From NCBI GenBank assembly GCA_014529385.2, contig CM043953.1, positions 87,548,842 to 87,612,841 on the forward strand: a DNA stretch of 64,000 nt, in the 5' to 3' direction. The notes beneath the pieces were generated by a model that was not told the origin of the DNA, searched no databases, and worked only from the letters and a program-made list of their open reading frames with translations. The position numbers and the translations under genes are program-made. Positions 21,439 through 29,415 of the stretch are shown here, in pieces. Source of the DNA: Adiantum capillus-veneris (lineage: Eukaryota > Streptophyta > Polypodiopsida > Polypodiales > Pteridaceae). How positions within the stretch are numbered: position 1 is the first letter of the stretch; every line of letters begins with the position of its first letter.

Positions 21439-23265
21439 TTAAGTCATAGCATTCTCTAACTTCTTCTGCAACTCTGCTTCTTTTTGTTTTGCTGTCTCAA
21501 TTGCTACTTCCTTTGCTCTGGATCTTTCTTTAATCTTGCTGAGCAGTTCATGCACCATGTGCATGTCTTTTTCATCTTCATCTGTCAACTTGACAGCTCT
21601 TTCTGCCACCACCTCCAATGGCTTCGGCTCTTCTAGTATGTTCTGTTCGTCCATTTTCTCTTCACTCTCCATTGTACCCTTTGTCTTTTCCTTCGTCCCT
21701 TCTCGATCATCTTGTTTTCGTAGGGATATCCCATAAACTGCCTCCAGGGCCTCTTCTTCACTGTATCCGATCGCTACCAGATCCTCATAATCATTTTTCT
21801 TTTGCTGAACTGGATCTATCTCCTTTTCCTTGGTCCCGGCCTCCGGCTTTTCCATAACTTTTGTTTCTATTTCTATTGTGGTCTCCTCCACAATAATTTC
21901 CGTCTTCTTCGGGCTTGGTACATCAGTAAAGGAGGGCTGATTGTCCTCAGTCATCTTGGCTTTCCCTTTGTTTGCTTGCCCGTCTTTCTCTCGAAGTTCA
22001 GTAGACTCATCTACTTCCTTCTTCTCCTTGTCGTCCTTTTTCAGCTTAGCTTTTAAAAGCTGTACTTCCTCTTCAGTATAAGGCTCGACAGGTTGCTGCT
22101 CCAGTATGGCCTCCGACTCCTCATAAGCTCTAATATATTGATCATATTGATCAACATGTGGCCTGGCTGAGCTGGTTCCGACTTTAGTGGGGTCTGGCAC
22201 CCACATTTCTTCAAAGTCCCCCTTTAGAGCTCTTTCCGCTCTAAACTGCTCCACCAGCCTTTCCATTCTTGCGGCTTTTTGACTTTTGGTTTGCTTGGGA
22301 TCAGCCTTCTTCTTCGCTTTCTTCTTGAGCGGCTCGTCCACAGCCTCTTCAGGTTCTGAAACTATTTCTAGTTTTCGGCGTGCTCTTGTGGACGCCCTCT
22401 TGGATACTTCTTGCTGTTCTTTCTCTTCATCGGCTTCTCTAAGCCACTCATTCTGGGAGGGAACCCGTGGCCCTTGATCCCTAGCTCCAATAGCTTCATA
22501 AGCTATTCTTGTTAGGATTTCTCCTCCTCCTATGTACTTTGGCTTCTGGTTGTGCATGGCGATTACTTGCTCGTGGATGTATTGAGCATAATTCACCTCT
22601 TTTGGCATGTTGCTCTTCAGTGCCCATGTGATGGTTGTCGCAATGGCATGGGGTGGTGTAGTATACTTCTGCGGTCTTTTACTGCACACATGGAGAAACT
22701 GGTTGTATAATCGGCAAAGGGTTGCCGCTCGTTGATCTGCCATATCTCCGTAGGTTGTATTTTGTTTCTTTGATCCATAGACCTCTATGGCCTCCCTTCT
22801 TTCTCTGACAGAACTCCCTTTGTTGTGCAGCTTCAATGCATCTGCAATGAGCTGTGGAGTGATCTGTACTTCAACTGTTTCTCCATCCATGGCTGTCAAC
22901 GTGGCTTTCCCATCCTTCTGAATGGATGTTGCCAACTCATACACTCTTCTTGTGTCTACACCTGATGGTCTCGAGGTGAAGAACCTGTGTAAGTCAGCCT
23001 TTTCCAGGTATCTGCTGATGTTCTCTGATCTGCTATAATCCACTAATTCTCGTGGGATCATAGGTACATCGACCGATTGCCCTTGAGGATCTCTGAAAGT
23101 CCCCTGGTAGATCTTTATTCCCTCTTTTTCTAGTACTGCTTCCTCCACCCAAGTCTTGGTTGGCTTGAGGGTTTCTGTTGGAATATCAAAAGGTTCTGCT
23201 TCTGCAAGAGCATCCTTGATGGTTGGTCTTTTTCTCTTAGTTGCCGATGACTTAGCGGAATCCAT
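21439..23265 (-). CDS. Accessory ORF of the 19-kb element, N-terminal half (608 codons)
   Basis: It starts MDSAKSSATKRKRPTIKDAL with a KRKRP nuclear-localisation-like stretch. Residues about 75-260 form a globular region (YLEKADLHRFFTSRPSG, QITPQLIADALKL, YAQYIHEQVIAMHNQ). This resembles the putative plant transposon protein domain (the Transposase_32 type) that accompanies some plant gypsy elements; I offer this as a weak similarity only. The rest is highly charged and low in complexity (KKKAKKKADPKQTKSQK). It ends at a TAA beyond which the same frame stays open for 482 codons, so the stop may be a recent nonsense mutation. The ORF lies 168 bp downstream of palindrome cluster A and in sense with the element. 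Confidence 0.65.
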   Translation of the reverse strand: MDSAKSSATKRKRPTIKDALAEAEPFDIPTETLKPTKTWVEEAVLEKEGIKIYQGTFRDPQGQSVDVPMIPRELVDYSRSENISRYLEKADLHRFFTSRPSGVDTRRVYELATSIQKDGKATLTAMDGETVEVQITPQLIADALKLHNKGSSVRERREAIEVYGSKKQNTTYGDMADQRAATLCRLYNQFLHVCSKRPQKYTTPPHAIATTITWALKSNMPKEVNYAQYIHEQVIAMHNQKPKYIGGGEILTRIAYEAIGARDQGPRVPSQNEWLREADEEKEQQEVSKRASTRARRKLEIVSEPEEAVDEPLKKKAKKKADPKQTKSQKAARMERLVEQFRAERALKGDFEEMWVPDPTKVGTSSARPHVDQYDQYIRAYEESEAILEQQPVEPYTEEEVQLLKAKLKKDDKEKKEVDESTELREKDGQANKGKAKMTEDNQPSFTDVPSPKKTEIIVEETTIEIETKVMEKPEAGTKEKEIDPVQQKKNDYEDLVAIGYSEEEALEAVYGISLRKQDDREGTKEKTKGTMESEEKMDEQNILEEPKPLEVVAERAVKLTDEDEKDMHMVHELLSKIKERSRAKEVAIETAKQKEAELQKKLENAMT

Positions 23266-23431
23266 GGATCCTGTAACTCCAATTTCAGAAGTTAGCGTCT
23301 TTTTAGTACTGAAAGCCGAAATGAAGCTTTTAACTATTCAAATGACTTGAAAATTGAAACATGAGCTATTCAGGGCCTAAGGATGCAATGTAGGTGAAAA
23401 AATATGCAAACTGGGCTCAAAAACATGCTTG

Positions 23432-24445
23432 AGACATCATACGCGTATGATGTCTTTTGTGTCAGAATGACTTCATATTGGTTGTGCTTGTAGCTGATAG
23501 TGTATACATGAGTATCATATGCTTGGATTTGAGTTTGGATCCCATTTGGTCAAGTTTTGGCCAGTTTAGTCCAGTTCAGGCTCTTGGCAAAATTTTGAAA
23601 GGGAATTGGATTTTATGATCCAAATTGGGTAAAACTTGGTGGTTCACCTTCAAATGGCATGTAGAACACTTTTGTTTGGTGGTTGAAGCCCTGAGGTGCC
23701 AAAATCACATAGTGAGACATCATACGCGTATGATGTGTTTTAGTGCATTTTTGGACCAATTTTCTCTATAAGCTTGGTTTTGGCTTTAGATAGGCTTATT
23801 CAGTGGATTTATCAAGTTTGGATAGAATTTGGACTAAAAATGGCTCTGGAGACATCATACGCGTATGATGTCTTTTTCATCAATTTTTCATGGGATTGGT
23901 TCTGTGGACTCTCCATGTGCTAGTGAAGGACTGTTTATACTCAAATCTTGGTTTGGACTTGAATATGTTGGATTTGGGACAAAAATAGGCTTTGTATGAA
24001 GGATTTTCTCTTAATTGGGCTAATGGGGTGATCCACTTGACCAAATGGTTCCAAACTTCATATGTAGCATGTATTAGATATATATAATGGATGTATGATG
24101 ACAAATGAGCATTTTTGGCATTGTAAGTGCAAATAGACATTATACGCGTATGATGTCTTTTGTGTCAAAATGGTGCTTTTTGGTTCCAGATAGCTTGTAG
24201 ATGTGTCAATCAACAATCCTACAAAGTTTCAATGGGTTTGGAGTTATTTTGACAAAATTAGGACCAAAAATCAATTTTATGGCCTACTTTGCGTCTTTTT
24301 GGTTTTCCTTGGGTTTTCTAACTCCAATTCTCATGATACTTGGTTCATAGGATGTGATTAACATGTGGAATGAGGCTATGCACTCAAATGTTGAAATGGA
24401 TGTGAAAATCATGCTGTGAGACATCATCATACGCGTATGATGTCT
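23432..24445. repeat. Palindrome cluster A (five copies) upstream of the accessory ORF
   Basis: Five copies of the palindrome with 20-bp core ACATCATACGCGTATGATGT, flanked by G and C, lie at 23433-23454, 23716-23737 (last base G), 23851-23872, 24136-24157 (one T for C) and 24420-24444 (3-bp insertion ATC). Start-to-start spacings are 283, 135, 285 and 284 bp. As RNA each could fold into a 9-bp stem with a CGCG loop. Intervening DNA shows only patchy resemblance between units (for example GATCCAAAT, CTTTTGTGTCA, GTAGCATGTATTAG against GCATGTAGAACAC). Confidence 0.95.
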
Positions 24446-26040
24446 TTTCTTGAAATGTTGGTCTTTTTGTGCAAAGAATGCTTTATGCTAGTGCCCTAAG
24501 CCCTGCTAACTAGTTTTCAACTTAAGAAGTCATCAGTTTAGCTAAAAAGCCCCCTTATAGGCATTTCAGTCTCCGAAGTCGTCTTTTTGCCTTGGAGTTG
24601 AATTTCTTCAACTTTTCTTCTTGAGAGTTGCATTTCCAGCTCATTGGATATGTTGTGAAGCCACCTATTTGGTTGAACTTGACTTTGGCTCCCCGTTCTC
24701 CATCTTTCTCCATTTGGTTGCCCGAAAGCGTCTTTTTCACCATCGGTAAGTGAATCAGCTTTCTTTTGGGTTTTGCTTGCAAACATAAGTCATCCATGTA
24801 TATTTGAAGGTGCTTGTGAAGTTTCATGTCATTTGGTCGTCAATTTTAGCCGTTATGCCAAAATGACGCTTTGTGTGTCCGCAGCCGAATCGGTTGTTCC
24901 GACCTACTTTTGGTGATCCAAACCCGGAGATACTCCATGGTTGCATTGCCCTCGATGTTGTTAATCTTCCTGAGAAGTTTTGTGTCGTTCCGACAACTTT
25001 TTTCTGTTTGCCTCTTGTAGGCTCTGTTGACCTAGGGTTTTTCCAGTCGTTCTTTCTCGAGCTTTGAGTGCTAGAAACTCATCTCCTATACTAGGGTAAC
25101 CCACCTCTAAGTTCTTGCAAGGTTTGGTTAGGCGGTTGTGCCCCTACCTTCCTCCCCATTCCCCGTCTGCTCTTGTTTCTTGGTTTTGGTGAGTTTTCGC
25201 GACAAAAGTTAACGATAAGCATCAAAAGCTTATGGCAACGAGTCTACCTCTCATGTCTAGTGTCCTCTGAGCTCTCGTAGCAGTCGTAGAAGGCGGTAGA
25301 AGGTCGGATGCTCCTGTGTGCTCTTTGCTCTCTCCAAGAAGGTAATAGTGGAAATGAGCTTGATAGTGAAGTGAAAAATACTTAACTTCGGGCTTCCCGG
25401 ATCACTTGTTACCAAATTTGACATGTGCTCCTATCTCGTCGTGAAATGCACTTTAGGATTTGAAATTTCTCAATTTGGACTCCGTTTGACCTGTTTCTGA
25501 GAAATCTGTCCACTTTGCCAAAATTGTCATTTCGGGCTTTCCGCAACTTTTTCAGAATTGTACCCAATTTTTACCATGGGTTGCCCTTGTCATTAGGACC
25601 ATCACCGTCTATTCTTTTCTTTTTTCCGATCTCATTTCACCTGCTTTTTTATTTTTCTTTTACTTTTATTAAGAAAATCATAAAAAATAAAGGAAAATAG
25701 CAAATTGAAGCCAAAAAATTCCAAACATACACGATAAATAGCTGGTAACCCTGTGTATATGAATATACACTTCTTTGTGATTTCTGGACTTGGATTACCA
25801 CTTTTTTCCACTTTTTAGCTCCAAAAACACTCTTATTTAGTGATATTTACACATCTAGAGACCCAAATTCATCATTTGATCTCTTCTTGTTGCAAAACAA
25901 GGTATATAAGGGCATAAATATTATCAATATCCGCAATCAAACATAAAAAATTGCAAAATCATGTAAGACACTGCCCTTGTAATATAATTTTTGTTTTTCT
26001 TTGTTTTTCCCGCTTGTAGCTGCTTTGTAGCTCCTGTATA
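24446..26040. other. Spacer of the 19-kb element between the accessory module and pol
   Basis: I see no gene. The short minus-strand ORF at 24555-24827 is not convincing, but it contains IYMDDLC because 24784-24805 is a 22-base exact match to the RT active-site region at 29809-29830. The right part (25600-26000) is AT-rich. Confidence 0.55.
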
Positions 26041-26054
26041 CCTCCCCCCCTCCT
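26041..26054 (-). other. Internal polypurine-like tract
   Basis: On the minus strand the tract reads AGGAGGGGGGGAGG, almost the same as the 3' polypurine tract at 19940-19954 (GGAGGGGGGGGAG). It lies 21 bp beyond the stop of the second protease-like ORF, at the end of the pol module. It may act as a second plus-strand primer, or mark a former 3' end. Confidence 0.5.
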
Positions 26055-26075
26055 AGTCTGAGTCCTCCCGGACGA

Positions 26076-27137
26076 CTATGAAGTGTCTGTGGGCGAAGCA
26101 TTGTAGTTGTTTTGGTCATAAGTTCCCAATGCAATTGTAGAGCGACGATACAACATTCTTTCCAATAAAGCTGCTCTTTGTTTGATTGAAGGATTGGTGG
26201 TCGGGTTTTGGGTTGGTTTTGGCACTTCGGTAGTAGAATCAGTAGATGGATTCTTCGTTACCTTGTTGTCTTTTTTCACAATCCAAATCTGCTTCCGCTT
26301 TGCTTGTGCTTGCCACAAACTCTTTGCGACCCAAACCTGCTTTGTTCTGTGTGTTGATTTCCTCGCCTTGAAATACCTAGGAGTTTCCGTTGATTGTACT
26401 GAAGGGAGTTCCTGTTTACAAATCTTTGGGATCCAAATTTGCTTGCTATAGCTTTGTGCCGTCATGAACTTCTTTGGAATCCAGATCTGTTTCACTGTCC
26501 TTGATTGTCGGGGATCACTCTGTTGTCTGGTATTGAAGACTCTGTTTGTGTTTTCTGGCACAGCCTTTTTTGGTCTCCATACCAACGTTGACTCCGTTTT
26601 TTCCCAAGGTTGAGCTGTTATATTATTGCTTGTCTTCCTTATCCAATGTTGAGAGTTCCTCGTCGAAGAGCAATCCGGTTGTATAGAAACTTTTGGTTGC
26701 CATTGCTTCTTCTTTTTCTCTGTTTGTTGTTTGCCCTTGTCCGTGGATTCTTCCTTTGGAGTTGGCTCTGCTCCTTTGGTGAACTTAACTGATTGACTTT
26801 CACCTTCGTATTTGATAAGCACTGATTTAGAACTCCAGTCAATCATTGCATTGTATTGCTTCTGCCATGGTTGTCCTAGCAATAATGGATGTTGTGTAGC
26901 TTGGTCTTCAACCACGTAAAACATATGAGGATACACATACTGGTTAATCTGTATATGTAAAACTGTGCATCCGACAGTTTTGATTGAATTCTCAGAGTAA
27001 CTTTTTAACTCTTGCTTGGCAGTTTGTAATTTAGTGTCATTTGTCAATTGTCTATACAAACTGAGTGAAAGTAGGTTAGCTTGAGCTCCTGAATCCAATA
27101 GTGCTCTGGCTTTGATTTGGTTGGTCCTACTTTGCAT
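26076..27137 (-). CDS. Second aspartic-protease-like domain plus (K)QIWIPK repeat tail
   Basis: A 353-codon ORF overlapping the end of the integrase ORF by 94 bp in another frame. Residues 10-30 read ARALLDSGAQANLLSLSLY, with the D-S-G-A active-site triplet at 15-18. Residues about 72-101 read FYVVEDQATQ then LLLGQPWQKQY, the usual second block of retropepsins. The rest is a basic tail with recurring short motifs: KQIWIPK twice, KQVWVAK, KQIWIVK, LVWRPKK and WIRK. The first protease of this element is in the large ORF (residue 695), so this is a second, clearly diverged one. The start is uncertain: the domain may be reached by a frameshift from the integrase ORF. Confidence 0.7.
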   Translation of the reverse strand: MQSRTNQIKARALLDSGAQANLLSLSLYRQLTNDTKLQTAKQELKSYSENSIKTVGCTVLHIQINQYVYPHMFYVVEDQATQHPLLLGQPWQKQYNAMIDWSSKSVLIKYEGESQSVKFTKGAEPTPKEESTDKGKQQTEKKKKQWQPKVSIQPDCSSTRNSQHWIRKTSNNITAQPWEKTESTLVWRPKKAVPENTNRVFNTRQQSDPRQSRTVKQIWIPKKFMTAQSYSKQIWIPKICKQELPSVQSTETPRYFKARKSTHRTKQVWVAKSLWQAQAKRKQIWIVKKDNKVTKNPSTDSTTEVPKPTQNPTTNPSIKQRAALLERMLYRRSTIALGTYDQNNYNASPTDTS

Positions 27138-28720
27138 TCAATGATGGGTTCTTCTTTGTCATTCCCCATTTCTGTTATACTAACTGCGTTTATTCGTATT
27201 GCTCCTTCATTGCGCTGTTTCTGACGCAGTAGTCTTCTTTTCTCCATTCTTTCCTTCGCCTCGGCTTGCGCTTCCTCTACAATCTTTTTCTTTTTTTGGA
27301 CACGCAGCTTTTCTTGATGTATTTTGAGAAGCATGTCTTGTGTTAGCGGCAACAGATACTTTTTCACTCTGCATCCACTAATCCAATTGGGCATTTCTTC
27401 TCCGTCTAATGTAGCAAGCTTGACGGCTCCACTTGGTGATAGATCTTTAATCACCAGAGGTCCCATCCCTCGCTTTTTAAGCTTCTTAGCATGCTGTTTC
27501 AGAGTGTAAACTAGGACATAGTCCCCAACTTTAAACTCTTTAGTCCGCACATGCTTATCAAAAAATTCCTTTTGTCGCCTTTTTTGAGCGTAGATGGAAG
27601 CTACTGCTTTTAGGCGAAGCTCATCTAGCTTTTCCAGGTCATCTATTCTATCAGAAAGCTCGTGCCCTGTCCACTCTAGATCCTTAGCCACCCTTAAGGT
27701 TGAAATCAAGAATTCTATTGGCAAGATAGCATTTAGCCCAAAAACCATGTTATATGGGGTCGTTCCTATTGATGTTTTATATGCTACCCTATATGCCCAT
27801 AATGTTGAATGCAACTTTTGGTCCCAGTCAGTTCTCGACTCAGATACAATCTTCGTGAGGACCGTGCATATGGTTTTGTTTGTTGCTTCAGCTTGTCCGT
27901 TTGCTTGTGGATGATACGGGGCTGATTTCCTATGGATTACCATGAATTCATCTAGAAGGATCTTTATCACTTCATTTATAAAATGTGTGCCTCGATCACT
28001 CACAATTTCTATTGGCAATCCATATCGTACAAAGACGTATTCATATAGAAATTGTGCCGTGGTCCTGGCATCTGCTTTTTGAGTTGCCTTTGCTTCGACC
28101 CACTTTGTTAGATAGTCTGTAGCCACAATGATGTATTGTGCATGAGTCTTATATGCAGGAGGTGAAATGGGTCCGACATAATCAATCCCCCATTTTGCAA
28201 AAGCTCTTGCCCCCATCATTGGTCTAAGCGGCATATCATCTCTTTTAAGTGGTACTTTGGTCCGCTGACAGTCATCACACCGTTTAACGTATTCCTCAGC
28301 GTCCATATGTAATGTTGGCCACCATATTCCTGCGGCTAAGACAAGTTTTGTTGTCTTATCACCTGAGAAATGGCCTCCACCTACTCCTCCATGAGCTTGC
28401 TCCAGGATTATCACATACTCAGACTCTGATGCGCAAATCCTAAGCTGGTTGTCTTTACCTCTCTTATAGAGTTGATCTCCTATTAAAGCGTAATCTCTAG
28501 CTTCTGTCTCTACAGATTTCTGACGAGCTTTTGACGTTCCTTCTGGGAAAGTTCTATTTGTGAGATATTCAACAATATACTGACTCCATTCTGGAGCGAT
28601 CATTATCTGATATAATGTCGAATACTCGGCTGGCGGTTTTGATGAACATACAATACATACAGTGACATATTCATGTACGCTTTCTTTCATTCCTGGCCAA
28701 TAGACTCCCAATTGTAACAA
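27044..28720 (-). CDS. Integrase of the 19-kb element, preceded by H2C2 zinc-binding modules
   Basis: 558 codons. Residues 1-25 are the C-terminal end of a first H2C2 module (VYWPGMKESVHEYVTVCIVC). A second complete module follows: H110, H117, C148 and C151 in EQAHGGVGGGHF and CDDCQ. The catalytic core has D202 (VATDYLTKW), D242 (VSDRGTHF) and E278 (GQAEATNK), a classic D,D(35)E set. The C-terminal domain includes DYVLVYTLKQHAKKLKKRG and a tryptophan motif MPNWISGCRVKKYL. No chromodomain is seen; the protein ends with a coiled, charged tail. All catalytic residues are intact. The preceding ORF connects by a frameshift at about 28735. Confidence 0.9.
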   Translation of the reverse strand: MLQLGVYWPGMKESVHEYVTVCIVCSSKPPAEYSTLYQIMIAPEWSQYIVEYLTNRTFPEGTSKARQKSVETEARDYALIGDQLYKRGKDNQLRICASESEYVIILEQAHGGVGGGHFSGDKTTKLVLAAGIWWPTLHMDAEEYVKRCDDCQRTKVPLKRDDMPLRPMMGARAFAKWGIDYVGPISPPAYKTHAQYIIVATDYLTKWVEAKATQKADARTTAQFLYEYVFVRYGLPIEIVSDRGTHFINEVIKILLDEFMVIHRKSAPYHPQANGQAEATNKTICTVLTKIVSESRTDWDQKLHSTLWAYRVAYKTSIGTTPYNMVFGLNAILPIEFLISTLRVAKDLEWTGHELSDRIDDLEKLDELRLKAVASIYAQKRRQKEFFDKHVRTKEFKVGDYVLVYTLKQHAKKLKKRGMGPLVIKDLSPSGAVKLATLDGEEMPNWISGCRVKKYLLPLTQDMLLKIHQEKLRVQKKKKIVEEAQAEAKERMEKRRLLRQKQRNEGAIRINAVSITEMGNDKEEPIIECKVGPTKSKPEHYWIQELKLTYFHSVCIDN

Positions 28721-29415
28721 ATTCCTATATGTGTTCCTTCTTGAACAATGAAATGCACATTCCTGAACATGTGCTTCGCGCAGATATATATATATTCCTC
28801 AGGATTGATGCATAGTCGTAAAACATGATCATTTCCCAATTGATACAACCTTCCTGCAATCAATTGAAGATTCTTGGATTGCTGAATAGCAATATGTTTC
28901 AGGTTGTATTCTCTTCTATCGAACTCTCCTCCATAGGTTAATAGGTTAACGACATTTTGAGACCACTTCGGTATCATTTCTATGTTGAACAAGTACGCGT
29001 CTGGCATGTCGTCATCTACTCCTATAGGGTCTTCTCCATTCGTCAATCGCGAAAGATGATCAGCTCTAAGATGTGTTTTTCCTTTCTTTACTACTACCGT
29101 GAAGTCGAATTCCAGTAAGATAATGAACCATCTCACTATTCTCCCGGTATTGCATGGTTTATTCACTAGGTAGAGCAAGGCTTGGTGATCCGTAAAAAAC
29201 ACAAACTTGTTGGCTAGAAGATAATGCCGAAATTTCTTCACAGCATCATTCCTAATCCTTCTCGCTCTGTTGTGGTGTAATTCTTCTCTGCATGGTTGAG
29301 CTGTCGACTGGCGTAACAGATAGGAAAATCCATGTTTCCTTCTTCTGGCTGAGCCAGAATGCATCCTATTGCATATGCCGAAGCATCTATATGCACATGG
29401 AATATCTTCTCCCAA
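28687..29415 (-). CDS. RNase H C-terminal part and first H2C2 module, frameshifted from pol
   Basis: 242 codons, of which the first 57 or so overlap the large ORF in another frame and are probably not translated. From there it carries the end of the gypsy RNase H (VKKFRHYLLANKFVFFTDHQ, ADHLSRL), then a region LIAGRLYQLGNDHVLRLC leading to a zinc-binding module (KHMFRNVHF) that is completed, after a second frameshift, in the integrase ORF (CIVC). The pattern repeats in the integrase ORF (ALIGDQLYKRGKDNQLRIC, HGGVGGGHF), so the module is duplicated in tandem. Two single-base shifts, near 29245 and 28735, interrupt what should be one pol frame. Confidence 0.8.
   Translation of the reverse strand: MGEDIPCAYRCFGICNRMHSGSARRRKHGFSYLLRQSTAQPCREELHHNRARRIRNDAVKKFRHYLLANKFVFFTDHQALLYLVNKPCNTGRIVRWFIILLEFDFTVVVKKGKTHLRADHLSRLTNGEDPIGVDDDMPDAYLFNIEMIPKWSQNVVNLLTYGGEFDRREYNLKHIAIQQSKNLQLIAGRLYQLGNDHVLRLCINPEEYIYICAKHMFRNVHFIVQEGTHIGICYNWESIGQE

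Noticed and set aside
23432-24445. CRISPR-like array (regularly spaced palindromic repeats)
   Set aside because: Spacers are about 130 or 284 bp and related to each other, the locus is inside a plant retrotransposon and there are no cas genes.
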